The notes: a model not told the origin generated them from the sequence alone. A stretch of DNA of 64,000 nucleotides from Kitasatospora acidiphila (GCF_006636205.1 NZ_VIGB01000003.1:6574501-6638500), one strand, 5' to 3'. Shown: positions 24,746 through 35,012, numbered from the stretch's first letter. Numbers and translations: made by a program.

Positions 24746-27304
24746 CTACTTGCGCGGGTTGGCCCGCCGGGTCGGCTCCGCCGTGGTCGGGTCCTCGGGC
24801 CAGGGGTGGCGGGGGTAGCGGCCGCGGAGGTCGGCGCGGACGGCTCGGTAGCCGGTGTGCCAGAAGGAGGCGAGGTCGCCCGTGACGGCGGCGGGGCGGC
24901 CGGCGGGGGAGAGCAGGTGGACGGTCAGCGGGGCGCGGCCGCCGGCCAGGGCCGGGGCGGCCTGCCAGCCGAAGAGCTCCTGGAGTTTGACCGCGAGAAC
25001 CGGATGGTCGCCCGAGTAGTCGACTCTGATCCGTGAGCCGCTGGGCACGGTGATCCGCTCCGGGGCCAGCTCCTCCAGCCGGCCGGCCTCGCCGGTGGCC
25101 CAGGGGAGCAGGCGGTTCAGGGCGGCGGCGGTGTCGATCCGCTCCAGGCCGGCGCGGCCGCGGGCCCGGGAGAGCTCCGGCTCCAGCCACTGGTCGGCCG
25201 CGGCCAGCAGCGCGGCGTCGTCCACCGCGGGCCACGGGGCGCCGAGTTCGCGGTGCAGGAAGGCCAGCCGCAGGCGCAGCGAGCGGCCGGCCTCGGTCCA
25301 GCGCAGCAGCTCGCTGGCGCCCTCCCGGGCCAGGCCCTCCAGCAGCGCGGTCCGCACCAGCGCCGGATCGGGCTTCGGCAGCGCGGCCGCATCCAGCTCC
25401 AGTGCGCCGAGCGCCGTCACCCGGCGGGCCGTCAGGTCGCCGCGCCGACTGCCGGGCGGGGTGGCCCAGTGCACCTCCTCGCGGTCCGTCAGCAGGTGGG
25501 CGGCGGCGGTGCGGGCGGTCTGCTCGTCGATCACCGCCGCACGCTGGATCCGGGCACTCGGCGCACCCGCCGGACGGTCGGCCACCGCCACCGCCAGCCA
25601 CGGCGCACCGCCCAGCGCCGACCCCGGCGCCGTCTCGCCCGCCGTGCCCGAGACCATCAAGTACCCAGCGCGGGCGCCGGGTTCGGGACGCGGCGAGCGG
25701 GCCCGGGCCACCCGCTCGGGATAGGCGAGCGCCACCACCAGGCCGGCCGCCGAGGCATCGTCAGCCGTGCCGCCGCCGGGAACGCCGTCCAACTGGCTGC
25801 GCAGCCGGCGGGTCTCGTCGCGCCAGCGGGCCCGGTAGCCCGCCGGCAGCTCGCCGCCGTCGGCCCGCACCGAGCGCCAGATGCCCGCCAGGTCGTCGCC
25901 GAGCGTGCGGGGAGGCTCCTCGGAGAGCAGCGCCACCAGCTCCGCCGCGCGCCGGGCGCCCACCAGTGGTGCGCCGTCGTGCAACGCCCGCGCCAGGCGC
26001 GGGTGCAGGCCGGTGCGGGCCAGCAGGCGCCCGCGCTCGGTGGCGCGTCCGGTCGCGTCCACCGCGCCGAGCGCCGTCAGGGTCTGCCGGGCCGCCGTCA
26101 TGGCGCCCGTCGGCGGCGGGTCGAGCAGCGCGAGGTCGCCGGCGTCCGGGGAGCCCCAGCAGGCAGCCTGGAGGGCGAACGGGGTCAGGTCGGCGAGCGC
26201 GATCTCCGGGGTGGGGAAGCGCGCGGCGAGTGCGTCGGCCGCCTCCGGCCAGCAGCGGTACACCACCCCGGGCCCTTCGCGTCCCGCGCGGCCGGCGCGC
26301 TGCCGTCCGGCCGCCAGCGAGGCCCGCACCGTCACCAGGGCGCTCAGCCCGCGTGCGTGGTCGGTGCGCGGCTCCCGGGCCAGCCCGGCGTCGACCACGA
26401 TCCGCACCCCGGGCACGGTCAGCGAGGACTCCGCCACCGAGGTGGAGAGGATCACCCGGCGCCGCTCGCCGGCGGTCAGCGCCGCGTCCTGCACGGCCGC
26501 CGGCGCCTGCCCGTGCAGCTGCAGCAGCTCGGCCGGCACCGTGCCGTCCAGCAGCCGGGCCACTCGGGTGATCTCGCCGACCCCAGGCAGGAAGCAGAGC
26601 AGATCGCCCTGATGCTCACCGAGCGCCCGCCGCACGGTGGCCGCGACGTGCTCCAGCAGTACGGGGTCGGTGCGGGTGCCCTGCGGCGGCCGCACCGGGC
26701 GCGGCGGCGGCGCCCACACCACCTCGACCGGGTACGACACCGCCTCGGCGGTCACCACCGGTGCGCCGCCCAGCAGTTCGGCCCAGGCCGAGGTGTCCGA
26801 GGTGGCCGAGGCGACCAGCAGCCGCAGCTCGGGACGGAGCGCCGCGCGGACGTCCAGCAGGAAGGCGAGCGCGGTGTCCGCGTCCAAGTGCCGCTCATGG
26901 CACTCGTCCAGCAGTACCACGTCCACCCCGGGCAGCTCCGGATCCCGCTGCAACCGCTGCAGCAGCACCCCGGTGGTGACCACCTCGACCACCGTGCGCG
27001 GCCCCACCACCCGGTCGCCGCGCACCGTGTACCCGACGCGGTCGCCCGCCTTCTCGCCGAGCAGCCAGGCCATCCGCCGGGCCGCCGCCCGCACCGCCAG
27101 CCGGCGCGGCTCGGCGACCAGTACCCGGCGTGCGGGCGTGCCGTCGTCCAGCAGCCCGGCCAGCGCCAGCGGCACCAGGGTGGTCTTGCCGGTCCCGGGC
27201 GGGGCGGCGAGCACGGCCGCACCCTGCTCGTCGAGGGCGGCGGCCAGCGCGGGCAGCGCGGTGCGGACGGGGAGGTCGAGGTTCTTCCGGGCGACGGGAC
27301 TCAC
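24746..27304 (-). CDS. hrpB: ATP-dependent helicase HrpB
   Basis: 852 residues, the usual HrpB length. DEAH-type helicase: Walker A APPGTGKTT, motif Ia VAEPRRLAVRAA, motif II LLDECHERHLD, motif III VASATSD, motif VI QRAGRAGREGPG, followed by the HrpB-type helical region and C-terminal domain (FGWQAAPALAGGRAPLTVHL). It probably remodels RNA; the exact role of HrpB is unsettled. The GTG before SPVARKNLDLP is chosen; the frame stays open far upstream antisense to other genes. It follows a methyltransferase gene by 11 bp. Confidence 0.95.
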   Translation of the reverse strand: MSPVARKNLDLPVRTALPALAAALDEQGAAVLAAPPGTGKTTLVPLALAGLLDDGTPARRVLVAEPRRLAVRAAARRMAWLLGEKAGDRVGYTVRGDRVVGPRTVVEVVTTGVLLQRLQRDPELPGVDVVLLDECHERHLDADTALAFLLDVRAALRPELRLLVASATSDTSAWAELLGGAPVVTAEAVSYPVEVVWAPPPRPVRPPQGTRTDPVLLEHVAATVRRALGEHQGDLLCFLPGVGEITRVARLLDGTVPAELLQLHGQAPAAVQDAALTAGERRRVILSTSVAESSLTVPGVRIVVDAGLAREPRTDHARGLSALVTVRASLAAGRQRAGRAGREGPGVVYRCWPEAADALAARFPTPEIALADLTPFALQAACWGSPDAGDLALLDPPPTGAMTAARQTLTALGAVDATGRATERGRLLARTGLHPRLARALHDGAPLVGARRAAELVALLSEEPPRTLGDDLAGIWRSVRADGGELPAGYRARWRDETRRLRSQLDGVPGGGTADDASAAGLVVALAYPERVARARSPRPEPGARAGYLMVSGTAGETAPGSALGGAPWLAVAVADRPAGAPSARIQRAAVIDEQTARTAAAHLLTDREEVHWATPPGSRRGDLTARRVTALGALELDAAALPKPDPALVRTALLEGLAREGASELLRWTEAGRSLRLRLAFLHRELGAPWPAVDDAALLAAADQWLEPELSRARGRAGLERIDTAAALNRLLPWATGEAGRLEELAPERITVPSGSRIRVDYSGDHPVLAVKLQELFGWQAAPALAGGRAPLTVHLLSPAGRPAAVTGDLASFWHTGYRAVRADLRGRYPRHPWPEDPTTAEPTRRANPRK

Positions 27305-27315
27305 CCGACCAGTAT

Positions 27316-28155
27316 TCAGCCCCGCTGCGTGACGAAGATCGCGGTGCCCGGGATGTGCCGCCCCCGCAGCGGGCTCCAGCCGCCCCAGGTGCTGGTCAGC
27401 CGGGCCGGCCACTCCGGCTCCACCAGGTCGAGCAGCGTGAAGCCGGCGCCGACCAGCTCGCGCACCCGGTCGCCCAGGGTGCGGTGGTGCTCGACGTAGC
27501 TGGCCCGCCCGGTCACGTCCTGTTCGACGTAGGGCGTGCGGTCGAAGTAGGAGGCGCTCGCGGTCAGCCCTTCGATGCCGGGCTCGTCGCTGAAGGCCCA
27601 GCGGATCGGGTGGGTCACCGAGAACACCCACCGCCCGCCCGGCCGCAGCACCCGGTGCACCTCGCGCATCAGCTTGGCGGTGTCGGCGCTGAACGGCACC
27701 GCGCCGTAGGCGGAGCAGGCCAGGTCGAAGGAGGCGTCGGCGAACGGCAGCACCGCCGCGTCGGCCTGCACCACCGGTATCCGGGCGGTGCCGCGCTGCT
27801 CGTCGATCCGCCGGGAGTGCTGCAGCTGGCGGTGCGAGATGTCCAGCGCCACCGGCCTGGCACCCCGCCCGGCCAGCCAGCGCGAGCACTGCGCGGCACC
27901 CGCGCCGATCTCCAGCACGGCCAGCCCGCGCAGTGCGGCGGTCGGGCCGAGCAACTGGGCGTCGGCCTCGTCCAGCCCCTCCGGGCACCAGGTGAAGCGG
28001 TCGTCGCCGAGGAAGGCGCCGTGCTCGTCCTGGTACTCGTCGGCGTTGCGGTCCCACCACTGGCGGCTGGCCCGGCTGCTCTCGCCGGCCGCGGCGGGGC
28101 GGCGCACGGCGAGGTCGTCGTCGAGCTCGTCGTCGGGGGTGGTGTGAAGGGTCAT
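27316..28155 (-). CDS. Class I SAM-dependent methyltransferase
   Basis: 279 residues. SAM-binding motif I VLEIGAGAAQCSRWL, acidic loop RPVALDISHRQLQ, post-I VQADAAVLPFADASFDL and VLRPGGRWVFSVTHP are all present. Long N-terminal acidic segment (PDDELDDDLAV). The substrate is not predictable; the last third (PEWPARLTSTWGGWSPLRGR) is typical for a conserved actinomycete family beside hrpB. It shares an operon with hrpB and is divergent from rpsA. Confidence 0.9.
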   Translation of the reverse strand: MTLHTTPDDELDDDLAVRRPAAAGESSRASRQWWDRNADEYQDEHGAFLGDDRFTWCPEGLDEADAQLLGPTAALRGLAVLEIGAGAAQCSRWLAGRGARPVALDISHRQLQHSRRIDEQRGTARIPVVQADAAVLPFADASFDLACSAYGAVPFSADTAKLMREVHRVLRPGGRWVFSVTHPIRWAFSDEPGIEGLTASASYFDRTPYVEQDVTGRASYVEHHRTLGDRVRELVGAGFTLLDLVEPEWPARLTSTWGGWSPLRGRHIPGTAIFVTQRG

Positions 28156-28353
28156 GGTGGGCCTCGCGTAGGCTATGGGTGCGGAAAGCGCCGCTGCTCG
28201 GCACAGCCCCTCGGGGCCGGGTCGGCGGTGGCATCCGGGGTGACTGGGCCCCGAGAGCTGCCCCGCGCATCACGACCTGCCGGTCGGATACGGGCGCAGT
28301 TGGAGGATATGGCCTGATCCGTACCGGCCTGGACGGTCTCGTGAACTTCGACG

Positions 28354-28382
28354 TTGACCGTGCCCGGCTGTCCCCGTATGCT
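28354..28382 (+). promoter_or_regulatory. rpsA promoter
   Basis: TTGACC and TATGCT are separated by exactly 17 bp, a near-consensus vegetative promoter; it would give a leader of about 140 nt before the rpsA ATG. Confidence 0.7.
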
Positions 28383-28530
28383 ACAAGTTGCGCTGCGGGC
28401 CTGCGCGCCTCGGACGGAGCAGGTCGCGCTCGCATCTGTCGAAGACCCCACGGGCTTTTCGGTGGGAGCGAATACGGGCCCCGCGTGGCATTACCTACGA
28501 CTTCATGTCCGTACCGGAGCCCTTTTCCTA

Positions 28531-30021
28531 ATGACGAGCCCCACCGACACCTCTGTCAGCACCACCCCGCAGGTCGCGGTCAACGACATCGGCGACGCGG
28601 AAGCGTTCCTCGCGGCGATCGACGAGACCATCAAGTACTTCAACGATGGCGACATCGTCGAGGGCATCATCGTGAAGGTCGACCGTGACGAGGTGCTCCT
28701 CGACATCGGTTACAAGACCGAGGGCGTCATTCCGTCCCGCGAGCTCTCGATCAAGCACGACGTCGACCCGCACGAGGTCGTCTCCGTCGGTGACGAGATC
28801 GAGGCCCTGGTTCTCCAGAAGGAGGACAAGGAGGGTCGTCTGATCCTGTCCAAGAAGCGCGCCCAGTACGAGCGCGCCTGGGGCACGATCGAGAAGATCA
28901 AGGAAGAGGACGGCATCGTCACCGGTACCGTCATCGAGGTCGTCAAGGGTGGTCTCATCCTCGACATCGGCCTCCGTGGCTTCCTCCCGGCTTCGCTGGT
29001 CGAGATGCGCCGCGTGCGCGACCTCCAGCCCTACGTGGGCAAGGAGCTCGAGGCCAAGATCATCGAGCTGGACAAGAACCGCAACAACGTGGTCCTGTCC
29101 CGCCGTGCCTGGCTGGAGCAGACCCAGAGCGAGGTCCGCCAGACCTTCCTCACCACCCTGCAGAAGGGCCAGGTGCGCTCCGGCGTCGTCTCCTCGATCG
29201 TCAACTTCGGTGCCTTCGTGGACCTGGGTGGCGTCGACGGCCTGGTGCACGTCTCCGAGCTGTCCTGGAAGCACATCGACCACCCGTCCGAGGTTGTCGA
29301 GGTCGGCCAGGAGGTCACCGTCGAGGTTCTCGACGTTGACATGGACCGCGAGCGCGTCTCCCTGTCGCTGAAGGCGACCCAGGAGGACCCGTGGCAGCAG
29401 TTCGCCCGTACCCACCAGATCGGCCAGGTCGTTCCGGGTAAGGTCACCAAGCTGGTTCCGTTCGGTGCGTTCGTCCGCGTGGACGAGGGCATCGAGGGTC
29501 TGGTCCACATCTCCGAGCTGGCCGAGCGCCACGTGGAGATCCCGGAGCAGGTCGTCCAGGTCGGCGACGAGATCTTCGTCAAGGTCATCGACATCGACCT
29601 CGAGCGTCGTCGCATCAGCCTCTCGCTGAAGCAGGCCAACGAGTCGCTCGGTGCCGACCCGGCGTCGGTCGAGTTCGACCCGACCCTGTACGGCATGGCT
29701 GCGTCCTACGACGACCAGGGCAACTACATCTACCCGGAGGGCTTCGACCCCGAGGCGAACGACTGGCTGCCCGGCTTCGAGAAGCAGCGTGAGGAGTGGG
29801 AGCGCCAGTACGCCGAGGCGCAGGCCCGCTTCGAGCAGCACCAGGCCCAGGTCATCAAGAGCCGCGAGGCCGATGCCGAGGCCGCTGCCGAGGGTGGCGA
29901 CGCGGTTGCCGCCGCTGCCGGTGGCAACTACTCCTCCTCCAGCGACGAGGGCGCCGGCGCCCTCGCCTCGGACGAGGCGCTGGCTGCCCTGCGCGAGAAG
30001 CTGGCCGGCGGCCAGAGCTGA
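28531..30021 (+). CDS. rpsA: 30S ribosomal protein S1
   Basis: 496 residues with four S1 RNA-binding repeats (about 35-105, 120-190, 205-275, 290-360: EGIIVKVDRDEVLLDIGYK, GTVIEVVKGGLILDIG, GVVSSIVNFGAFVDLGGVDG, GKVTKLVPFGAFVRVDEGI) and an actinomycete Ala/Ser/Gly-rich C-terminal tail ending LREKLAGGQS. It brings mRNA to the ribosome. The ATG before TSPTDTSVS is the normal start; in-frame upstream codons are leader. GGAG stands 11 bases before it. Codon use is strongly biased to C/G third positions as expected of a highly expressed gene. Confidence 0.98.
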   Translation: MTSPTDTSVSTTPQVAVNDIGDAEAFLAAIDETIKYFNDGDIVEGIIVKVDRDEVLLDIGYKTEGVIPSRELSIKHDVDPHEVVSVGDEIEALVLQKEDKEGRLILSKKRAQYERAWGTIEKIKEEDGIVTGTVIEVVKGGLILDIGLRGFLPASLVEMRRVRDLQPYVGKELEAKIIELDKNRNNVVLSRRAWLEQTQSEVRQTFLTTLQKGQVRSGVVSSIVNFGAFVDLGGVDGLVHVSELSWKHIDHPSEVVEVGQEVTVEVLDVDMDRERVSLSLKATQEDPWQQFARTHQIGQVVPGKVTKLVPFGAFVRVDEGIEGLVHISELAERHVEIPEQVVQVGDEIFVKVIDIDLERRRISLSLKQANESLGADPASVEFDPTLYGMAASYDDQGNYIYPEGFDPEANDWLPGFEKQREEWERQYAEAQARFEQHQAQVIKSREADAEAAAEGGDAVAAAAGGNYSSSSDEGAGALASDEALAALREKLAGGQS

Positions 30022-30047
30022 ACCGCGTAGCTAGCCTGCTCTAGCCC

Positions 30048-30082
30048 TGTGGGCCCCACCCGGATTCCGGGTGGGGCCCACA
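30048..30082 (+). terminator. rpsA terminator
   Basis: A perfect 16-bp stem (TGTGGGCCCCACCCGG) with an ATT loop, 26 bp after the stop. Confidence 0.9.
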
Positions 30083-30159
30083 TGCGTTTCCCGGCGACCG
30101 CCTCCGTATTTCAACGGTCATCAGCTCAGCGGTCATCATTTCAGTGACAGGCATTTCGG

Positions 30160-30177
30160 TGATCATTTTTATGATCA
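30160..30177. promoter_or_regulatory. AT-rich palindrome upstream of mmpL
   Basis: TGATCAT-TTTT-ATGATCA is a perfect 7-bp inverted repeat in an unusually AT-rich stretch (30110-30190) that also repeats GGTCATCA twice. Possible operator for the MmpL gene; no regulator is assigned. Confidence 0.4.
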
Positions 30178-30351
30178 TTTCGGGGCTGCTATTCATGCCC
30201 GCAGGCCCCGCCCATGATCGTGTTCGTGTGCGGATCGTCCCTGTTCAACTGCGGATTGTGCTGTGACCAGGGGCTCATTGCGTTTTTATGGGTCTTTTAG
30301 GGGTGACCACCTAGCTTGGGGGGAGTTACCCGACGGGTTTCCCGCCCCGAA

Positions 30352-32627
30352 ATGCTTAGGCAGACCCGCTTGATGCGCCTCAATGCCACCACCGAGCACC
30401 ACCTGGCCACGGCGGCCCCAGGCCGCCTGGCCGCCCTCGGCCGCTTCTGCCACCGGCACCGGCGGTGGGTGCTGGCGTTCTGGGTGGCGGTGCTCGCGCT
30501 CGGTGTGCTGATCGGCGGCCGGGTCTTCGAGGGCTCGGTCACCCACACCTCCGCCGGCGGGGCCGAGTCGGCTCGCGGGGACGCGATCGTCGCCGCCGCG
30601 GATCCGTCGGCGGGCTCCATCACCGCCGTGGTGGGCGGCCGACCGGTGGACGACCAGGCGGTGCGCACGGCCGTCACGGCTGCCGCCCAGGACATCACCA
30701 AGCTGCCCGGCGTGCTCTCGGTCGCCGACGCCTACCAGGGCGGCCAGCCGAGTGCGCTGACCGCCGTGGACGGCAACGGCAGCCTGGTGGACGTCCGGAT
30801 GACCGACAGCGCCACCACGGCGCAGCAGCAGGCGGTCAGCCAGCGGCTGGCGCAGATCCAGGCCCCCGGCACCCAGGTCAAGGTCGGCGGCGACCTGGTG
30901 GTGCAGCAGGAGGTCAAGAGCCAGACCCAGTCCGACACCACCTTCGGCGAGATCGTCACCCTGCCGCTGACCCTGGTGGTGATGGTGCTGGTCTTCGGCG
31001 GCCTGGCAGCCGCCAGCCTGCCGGTGATCGGGGCCGTCGCCTCGGTGGGCGGCGCGCTGCTGGCGATGTTCGGCTTCAGCCACCTGATGGACCTGGACAC
31101 CTCGGTGCTGCCGATCGCCACCGTGCTGGGCCTGGGCCTCTCCATCGACTACGCGCTGCTGATGGTCAACCGGTTCCGGGAGGAACGCGGCCAGGGCTCC
31201 CCGCCGGCTGTCGCGATCGAACGCACCGCCGCCACCGCCGGCCGCACCGTGGCGTTCTCCGGCCTGACCGTCGCCGTCGCGCTCAGCGGACTCTTCGTCT
31301 TCACCAGCCCGGTCTTCTCGGCCGTGGCCGCCGCCGGGGTCAGTGTGGTGGTGATCGCGGTGCTGGCCGCGCTCACCCTGGTGCCGGCGCTGCTCGGGTT
31401 CGCCGGGCACCGGATCAAGCCGCCCAAGCACAGCGAGCCGGACGAGGGGTTCTTCGCCCGCACCGTGCGCAAGGTGCAGCGCCGGGCGGTGCCCGTGGCA
31501 CTGGTGTGCGTCGCTCTGCTGATGGCCGCCGGTGCGCCGTTCCTGGGCGCGAACATGCGCAGCACCGGTGCCGCCGCGCTGCCCAGCGGCTCGGCCGGGC
31601 GCCAGGTGGCCGACATCGTCAAGGCGGACTATCCGCAGGCCGCGCCGGCGCCGGTCACCGTGGTGGTGCAGGGCAGTGAGCAGGCCGCCGCGCAGTACGC
31701 GGACCAGGTGGTGGCCAAGCTGCCGGGCGTGGCCGGCGTCCGCGCGGTGCAGCCGGTCGACGCGCAGCTCAGCACCGTGGAGGTGCTGGTGCACGGCGAT
31801 CCGCAGGGCGCGGCGGCCAAGCAGGTGGTCAACGAGCTGCGGGACCACCGCGGCGGCCTGGAGACCTATGTCACCGGGGACGCCGCCAGCGTGGTCGACT
31901 TCCAGCACGAGCTGACCAATCGCGGGCCGTGGGCGTTCGGGCTGGTCGCGGTCGGCACCCTGGTGCTGCTCTTCCTGATGACCGGCTCGGTGGTGATGCC
32001 GGTCAAGGCCCTGCTGATGAACGTGCTCTCGCTGGGCTGCTCGCTCGGCGCGCTGACCCTGGTGTTCCAGCACGGCTGGTTCGCGAGCACGCTCGGCTTC
32101 ACCCCGACCGGGGGCTGGAAACCTTCATCCCGGTGCTGGTCTTCGCCTTCGCCTTCGGGCTGTCGATGGACTACGAGGTCTTCCTGCTCGCGCGGATCAA
32201 GGAGCTGAAGGACCGGGGGTACGACTGTCGGCGGGCGGTGCAGCTGGGCCTGCAGCGCAGCGGTCGGATCATCACCTCGGCCGCGTTGCTGATGGTGATC
32301 GTCTTCGCCGGGTTCGCGGCCGGGCAGATGCTGATGGTCAAGGAGATGGGCATCGCGCTCGCCGTGGCCGTGGCGGTGGATGCCACGCTGGTGCGGTGCC
32401 TGCTGGTGCCGGCCGCGATGAGTCTGTTCGGCGAGTTCAACTGGTGGGCGCCGGCCCCGCTGAAGCGGCTGTACCGCCGGTTCGGGCTGCGCGAGCATGT
32501 GGAGCTGCCGCCGGTGGAGGCGGGGGAGGGGGCTCCAGGCGAGGCGGGCGTGGCTGCTCCAGTGGTGCAGGGCGCTCGGGTGCCCGCGCCGCGTGGGGCG
32601 GTGGCGAGGGCGACGACAGCAGGGTGA
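30352..32627 (+). CDS. MmpL/RND-family membrane transporter, one frameshift
   Basis: About 758 residues after restoring one G in the run at 32110-32114 (GFTPTGG then LETFIPVLVFAFAFG). Two blocks of membrane helices each carry the family's charged motif: GLGLSIDYALLMVNRFREE and AFGLSMDYEVFLLARIKE, with extracytoplasmic loops following the first helix of each half. MmpL proteins export lipids, glycolipids or drugs. The ATG at 30373 with AGGCAG upstream is an alternative start. A MarR regulator lies convergent just downstream and may control it. Confidence 0.88.
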
Positions 32628-32685
32628 CCGAGCGCTTGCTCAGCTGGCGGGTGCGGCTGGCGGCCGATCGTGACCAAGCGCCTAC

Positions 32686-33132
32686 TCAGGGCTTCGGGTA
32701 GCGGGAGATGCGGCGCAGCAGAGCCATCGCCTGACGGAGCACCAACTGCTCCTCCTCGGACATCTCGCTCTCGATCGCGGCAGCCATCCGGTCCTCGCGC
32801 CGCCGCCGCTGCTCCTGCAGCATGGCGATGCCCTCCTCGGTGGCGTGCAGCACCACCTTGCGGCCGTCGGTCGGGTGCGGCTCCTGGCGGATCAGCCCGG
32901 CCTCGCGCAACTGGGTCACCGTGCGGGCCATCGACTGGTGCCGCACGTGCTGGTGCTCGGCCAACTCGGCGGTGGTGCGCGACCCCTCGCGCACCAGCAG
33001 GCCGAGCGCGGCGGCCTGCGGCTGCGGCAGCGCGGACTCCTCGTCCCGCAGTCGGCGGGCCAGCTCACCGATGGTGCTGCGCACGTCGAAGGCAAGCTGC
33101 TGCGGGTCGATCTGGTCGGTCTGGCTGCTCAT
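32686..33132 (-). CDS. MarR-family transcriptional regulator
   Basis: 148 residues. Winged helix: AALGLLVREGSRTTAELAEH, recognition helix HQSMARTVTQLREAGL and wing IRQEPHPTDGRKVVLHATEE. It is likely a ligand-responsive repressor of an efflux function; the adjacent MmpL gene is the obvious candidate target although it is convergent rather than divergent. The ATG at 33132 is chosen over GTG 33141. It is divergent from coaE, with an 80-bp shared promoter region. Confidence 0.92.
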   Translation of the reverse strand: MSSQTDQIDPQQLAFDVRSTIGELARRLRDEESALPQPQAAALGLLVREGSRTTAELAEHQHVRHQSMARTVTQLREAGLIRQEPHPTDGRKVVLHATEEGIAMLQEQRRRREDRMAAAIESEMSEEEQLVLRQAMALLRRISRYPKP

Positions 33133-33212
33133 GGGGGTCACTCTAGGGCGTGCGGTACCGCCGGGTACCTCCTGGCGACCGGGCGACGGCTACGGGCGAG
33201 TAGTCTGCCGCT

Positions 33213-33802
33213 ATGCGGAAGATCGGACTGACGGGCGGGATCGGAGCCGGCAAGAGCGCGGTCTCCCAGCTGCTGGCCTCCCATGGCGCGGTGCTGGTGG
33301 ACTCCGACCTGATCGCGCGCGAGGTGGTGGCCCCTGGCACCCCTGGACTCGCCGCCGTGGTCGAGGAGTTCGGCCCGAGGTGCTGGCGGCGGACGGCTCG
33401 CTGGACCGCCCGGCCCTCGGCACCATCGTCTTCGCCGACCCGCAGCGGCTCCAGGCCCTGAACGCCATCGTCCACCCCCTGGTCCGGGCCCGCTCCGCCG
33501 AACTCGAGGCGGCCGCCGCCGATGACACGATCGTCGTGCACGACATCCCGCTGCTCGCCGAGAACGGCCTGGAGTCCCTGTTCGAGCAGGTGATCGTGGT
33601 CGACGCCGGCGAGGACGTCCGCCTCGACCGCCTGGTCCGCCTGCGCGGCATGTCCGAGGCCGAGGCCCGCTCCCGCATGGCCGCCCAGGCCACCCGCGAA
33701 CAGCGCCTCGCCATCGCCGACCTGGTGGTGGAGAACAACGGCACCCTGGCCGAGCTGGAGCAGCGGGTCAACGCGGTGTGGGAGCAGCTGACTTCCGGGT
33801 GA
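33213..33802 (+). CDS. coaE: Dephospho-CoA kinase, one frameshift
   Basis: About 196 residues after restoring one C near 33374-33376 (EEFGP then EVLAADGSLDRP). P-loop LTGGIGAGKSAVS, DSDLIAREVVAPGTPG, VVHDIPLLAENGLE and the lid region RLVRLRGMSEAEARSRMAAQ are all normal. It phosphorylates the 3'-hydroxyl of dephospho-CoA, the last step of CoA synthesis. Being normally essential, its single-base break is strong evidence that this sequence has consensus errors. Gene order rpsA-(insert)-coaE resembles other streptomycetes. Confidence 0.93.
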
Positions 33803-33831
33803 CGGCCAGCTGACTTCAAGCTGGAGGCTGC

Positions 33832-34212
33832 TCAGCCGGCCGGCTCCAGCAGATCCCAGCGGTTCCCGTACAGGTCCTCGAACACCGCCACTGTCCCGTA
33901 CGGCTCCTCGCGCGGCTCCTCCAGGAACCGCACACCGGCCGCGCGCATCCGGGCGTACGCGGCGGCGAAGTCGTCCGTGTACAGGAACCAGCCCACCCGG
34001 CCGCCCGTCTGGTCGCCGATCCGCGCCACCTGCTCGGGCTTCGACGGCCGCGCCAGCAGCAACCCGCTCTCCGCCCCCTCCGGCGCGACCACGACCCAAC
34101 GGCCGCCATCGGCACGCGGGGAATCCTCGCGCAGCTCGAAACCGAGCGTGTTGACGTAGAAGGCGATGGCCTCGTCGTAGTCGCGGACGAGGAGCGAAGT
34201 CAGGGCGATCAC
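33832..34212 (-). CDS. VOC-family (glyoxalase/bleomycin-resistance fold) protein
   Basis: 126 residues. Two beta-alpha-beta-beta-beta modules: IALTSLLVRDYDEAIAFYVN ... WVVVAPEGAESGLLLARP and GWFLYTDDFAAAYARMRAAG ... YGTVAVFEDLYGNRWDLLEP. The final EDLYGN Glu and an acidic residue in the first module fit metal ligands. Start GTG 34212 matches the usual family start. Substrate unknown; such proteins are often lyases, dioxygenases or drug-binding proteins. Confidence 0.88.
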   Translation of the reverse strand: MIALTSLLVRDYDEAIAFYVNTLGFELREDSPRADGGRWVVVAPEGAESGLLLARPSKPEQVARIGDQTGGRVGWFLYTDDFAAAYARMRAAGVRFLEEPREEPYGTVAVFEDLYGNRWDLLEPAG

Positions 34213-34280
34213 GAGGGTGAGCGTAGAGGAACGACGAGAAGGGCGGCGGCCCGGCGTCGGAGGTTTGCGGCTGGGGGAGC

Positions 34281-34961
34281 CTAGGCCGGCCAGCCGGCGG
34301 TGCCGATGCATGCCTCGTTGCCCTCGGGGTCGGCCAGCACCCAGTGGGACGGTGCGTGGGCGTCGGTCACCAGGCGGCCGCCGGCGGCGATCGCCGCGGC
34401 GATCCGGGCCTCGGCCTGGTCGTACGGGAGCCAGACGTCCACGTGGACCCGGTTGCGCTGCGGGCGTGGGGCGTCCAACTGCTGGAAGTAGAAGGGCGCA
34501 CCACGACGGCGCGGGTCGATCAGGTCCTCGATGCTGCCGGCGCGGTCCTGGTAGCCGAGCAGGGCGCGCCAGAACGGCACCACGGCGGGGAGGGCCAGGG
34601 CGTCGACGGTGACCTGGACGGTCTGCACGGCGGACGGCTCGGGCGGGATGCCGAGCCTGCGGGCGATCGCGGAGACCCGCCGGGCCAGCTCGACATGGCG
34701 CTCGGTCAGCCCGTAGTAGTCGTCCGCGACCGTGATCAGCCGCACCGTCACGCCGTCGTTCCGCAGGTCGACGTCGGGGTACTGGCCCTCCAGGCCGGCC
34801 AACTCGCCGATCTCCTGAACCAGTCGGCTGCCGGCCGCGAACGAGCCGGTGCGGAAGTACGCGCATGCTCCCTCGCCCAGCACGCGCCAGTCCTCAAGAC
34901 CGGCCCTCTGGTGGAACTCCTGCGGCCTGATGCGCGTGGTCTTGCCCTCGACATGGCTCAT
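34281..34961 (-). CDS. Pterin-4a-carbinolamine dehydratase-like domain fused to a VOC domain
   Basis: 226 residues. Residues about 10-105 resemble PhhB/PCD: EDWRVLGEGACAYFRTGSF, YPDVDLRNDGVTVRLITV, YGLTERHVELARRVSAIARR. The second half (about 115-225) is a VOC domain (VQVTVDALALPAVVPFWRAL, NRVHVDVWLPYDQAEARI, HWVLADPEGNEACI). I cannot tell whether the dehydratase half is active; the classic catalytic His cluster is not obvious. Start chosen at the first ATG. Confidence 0.8.
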   Translation of the reverse strand: MSHVEGKTTRIRPQEFHQRAGLEDWRVLGEGACAYFRTGSFAAGSRLVQEIGELAGLEGQYPDVDLRNDGVTVRLITVADDYYGLTERHVELARRVSAIARRLGIPPEPSAVQTVQVTVDALALPAVVPFWRALLGYQDRAGSIEDLIDPRRRGAPFYFQQLDAPRPQRNRVHVDVWLPYDQAEARIAAAIAAGGRLVTDAHAPSHWVLADPEGNEACIGTAGWPA

Positions 34962-35012
34962 GCGGCGACCGTAGCGGTCGGCGCCGACAACGCAGAGCGC
35001 CCGGGAGTGGGG

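Noticed and set aside
20967..25601. A 1,544-residue open frame antisense to polA
   Set aside because: Arg/Pro/Gly-rich shadow of polA's codon bias; polA is intact on the other strand.
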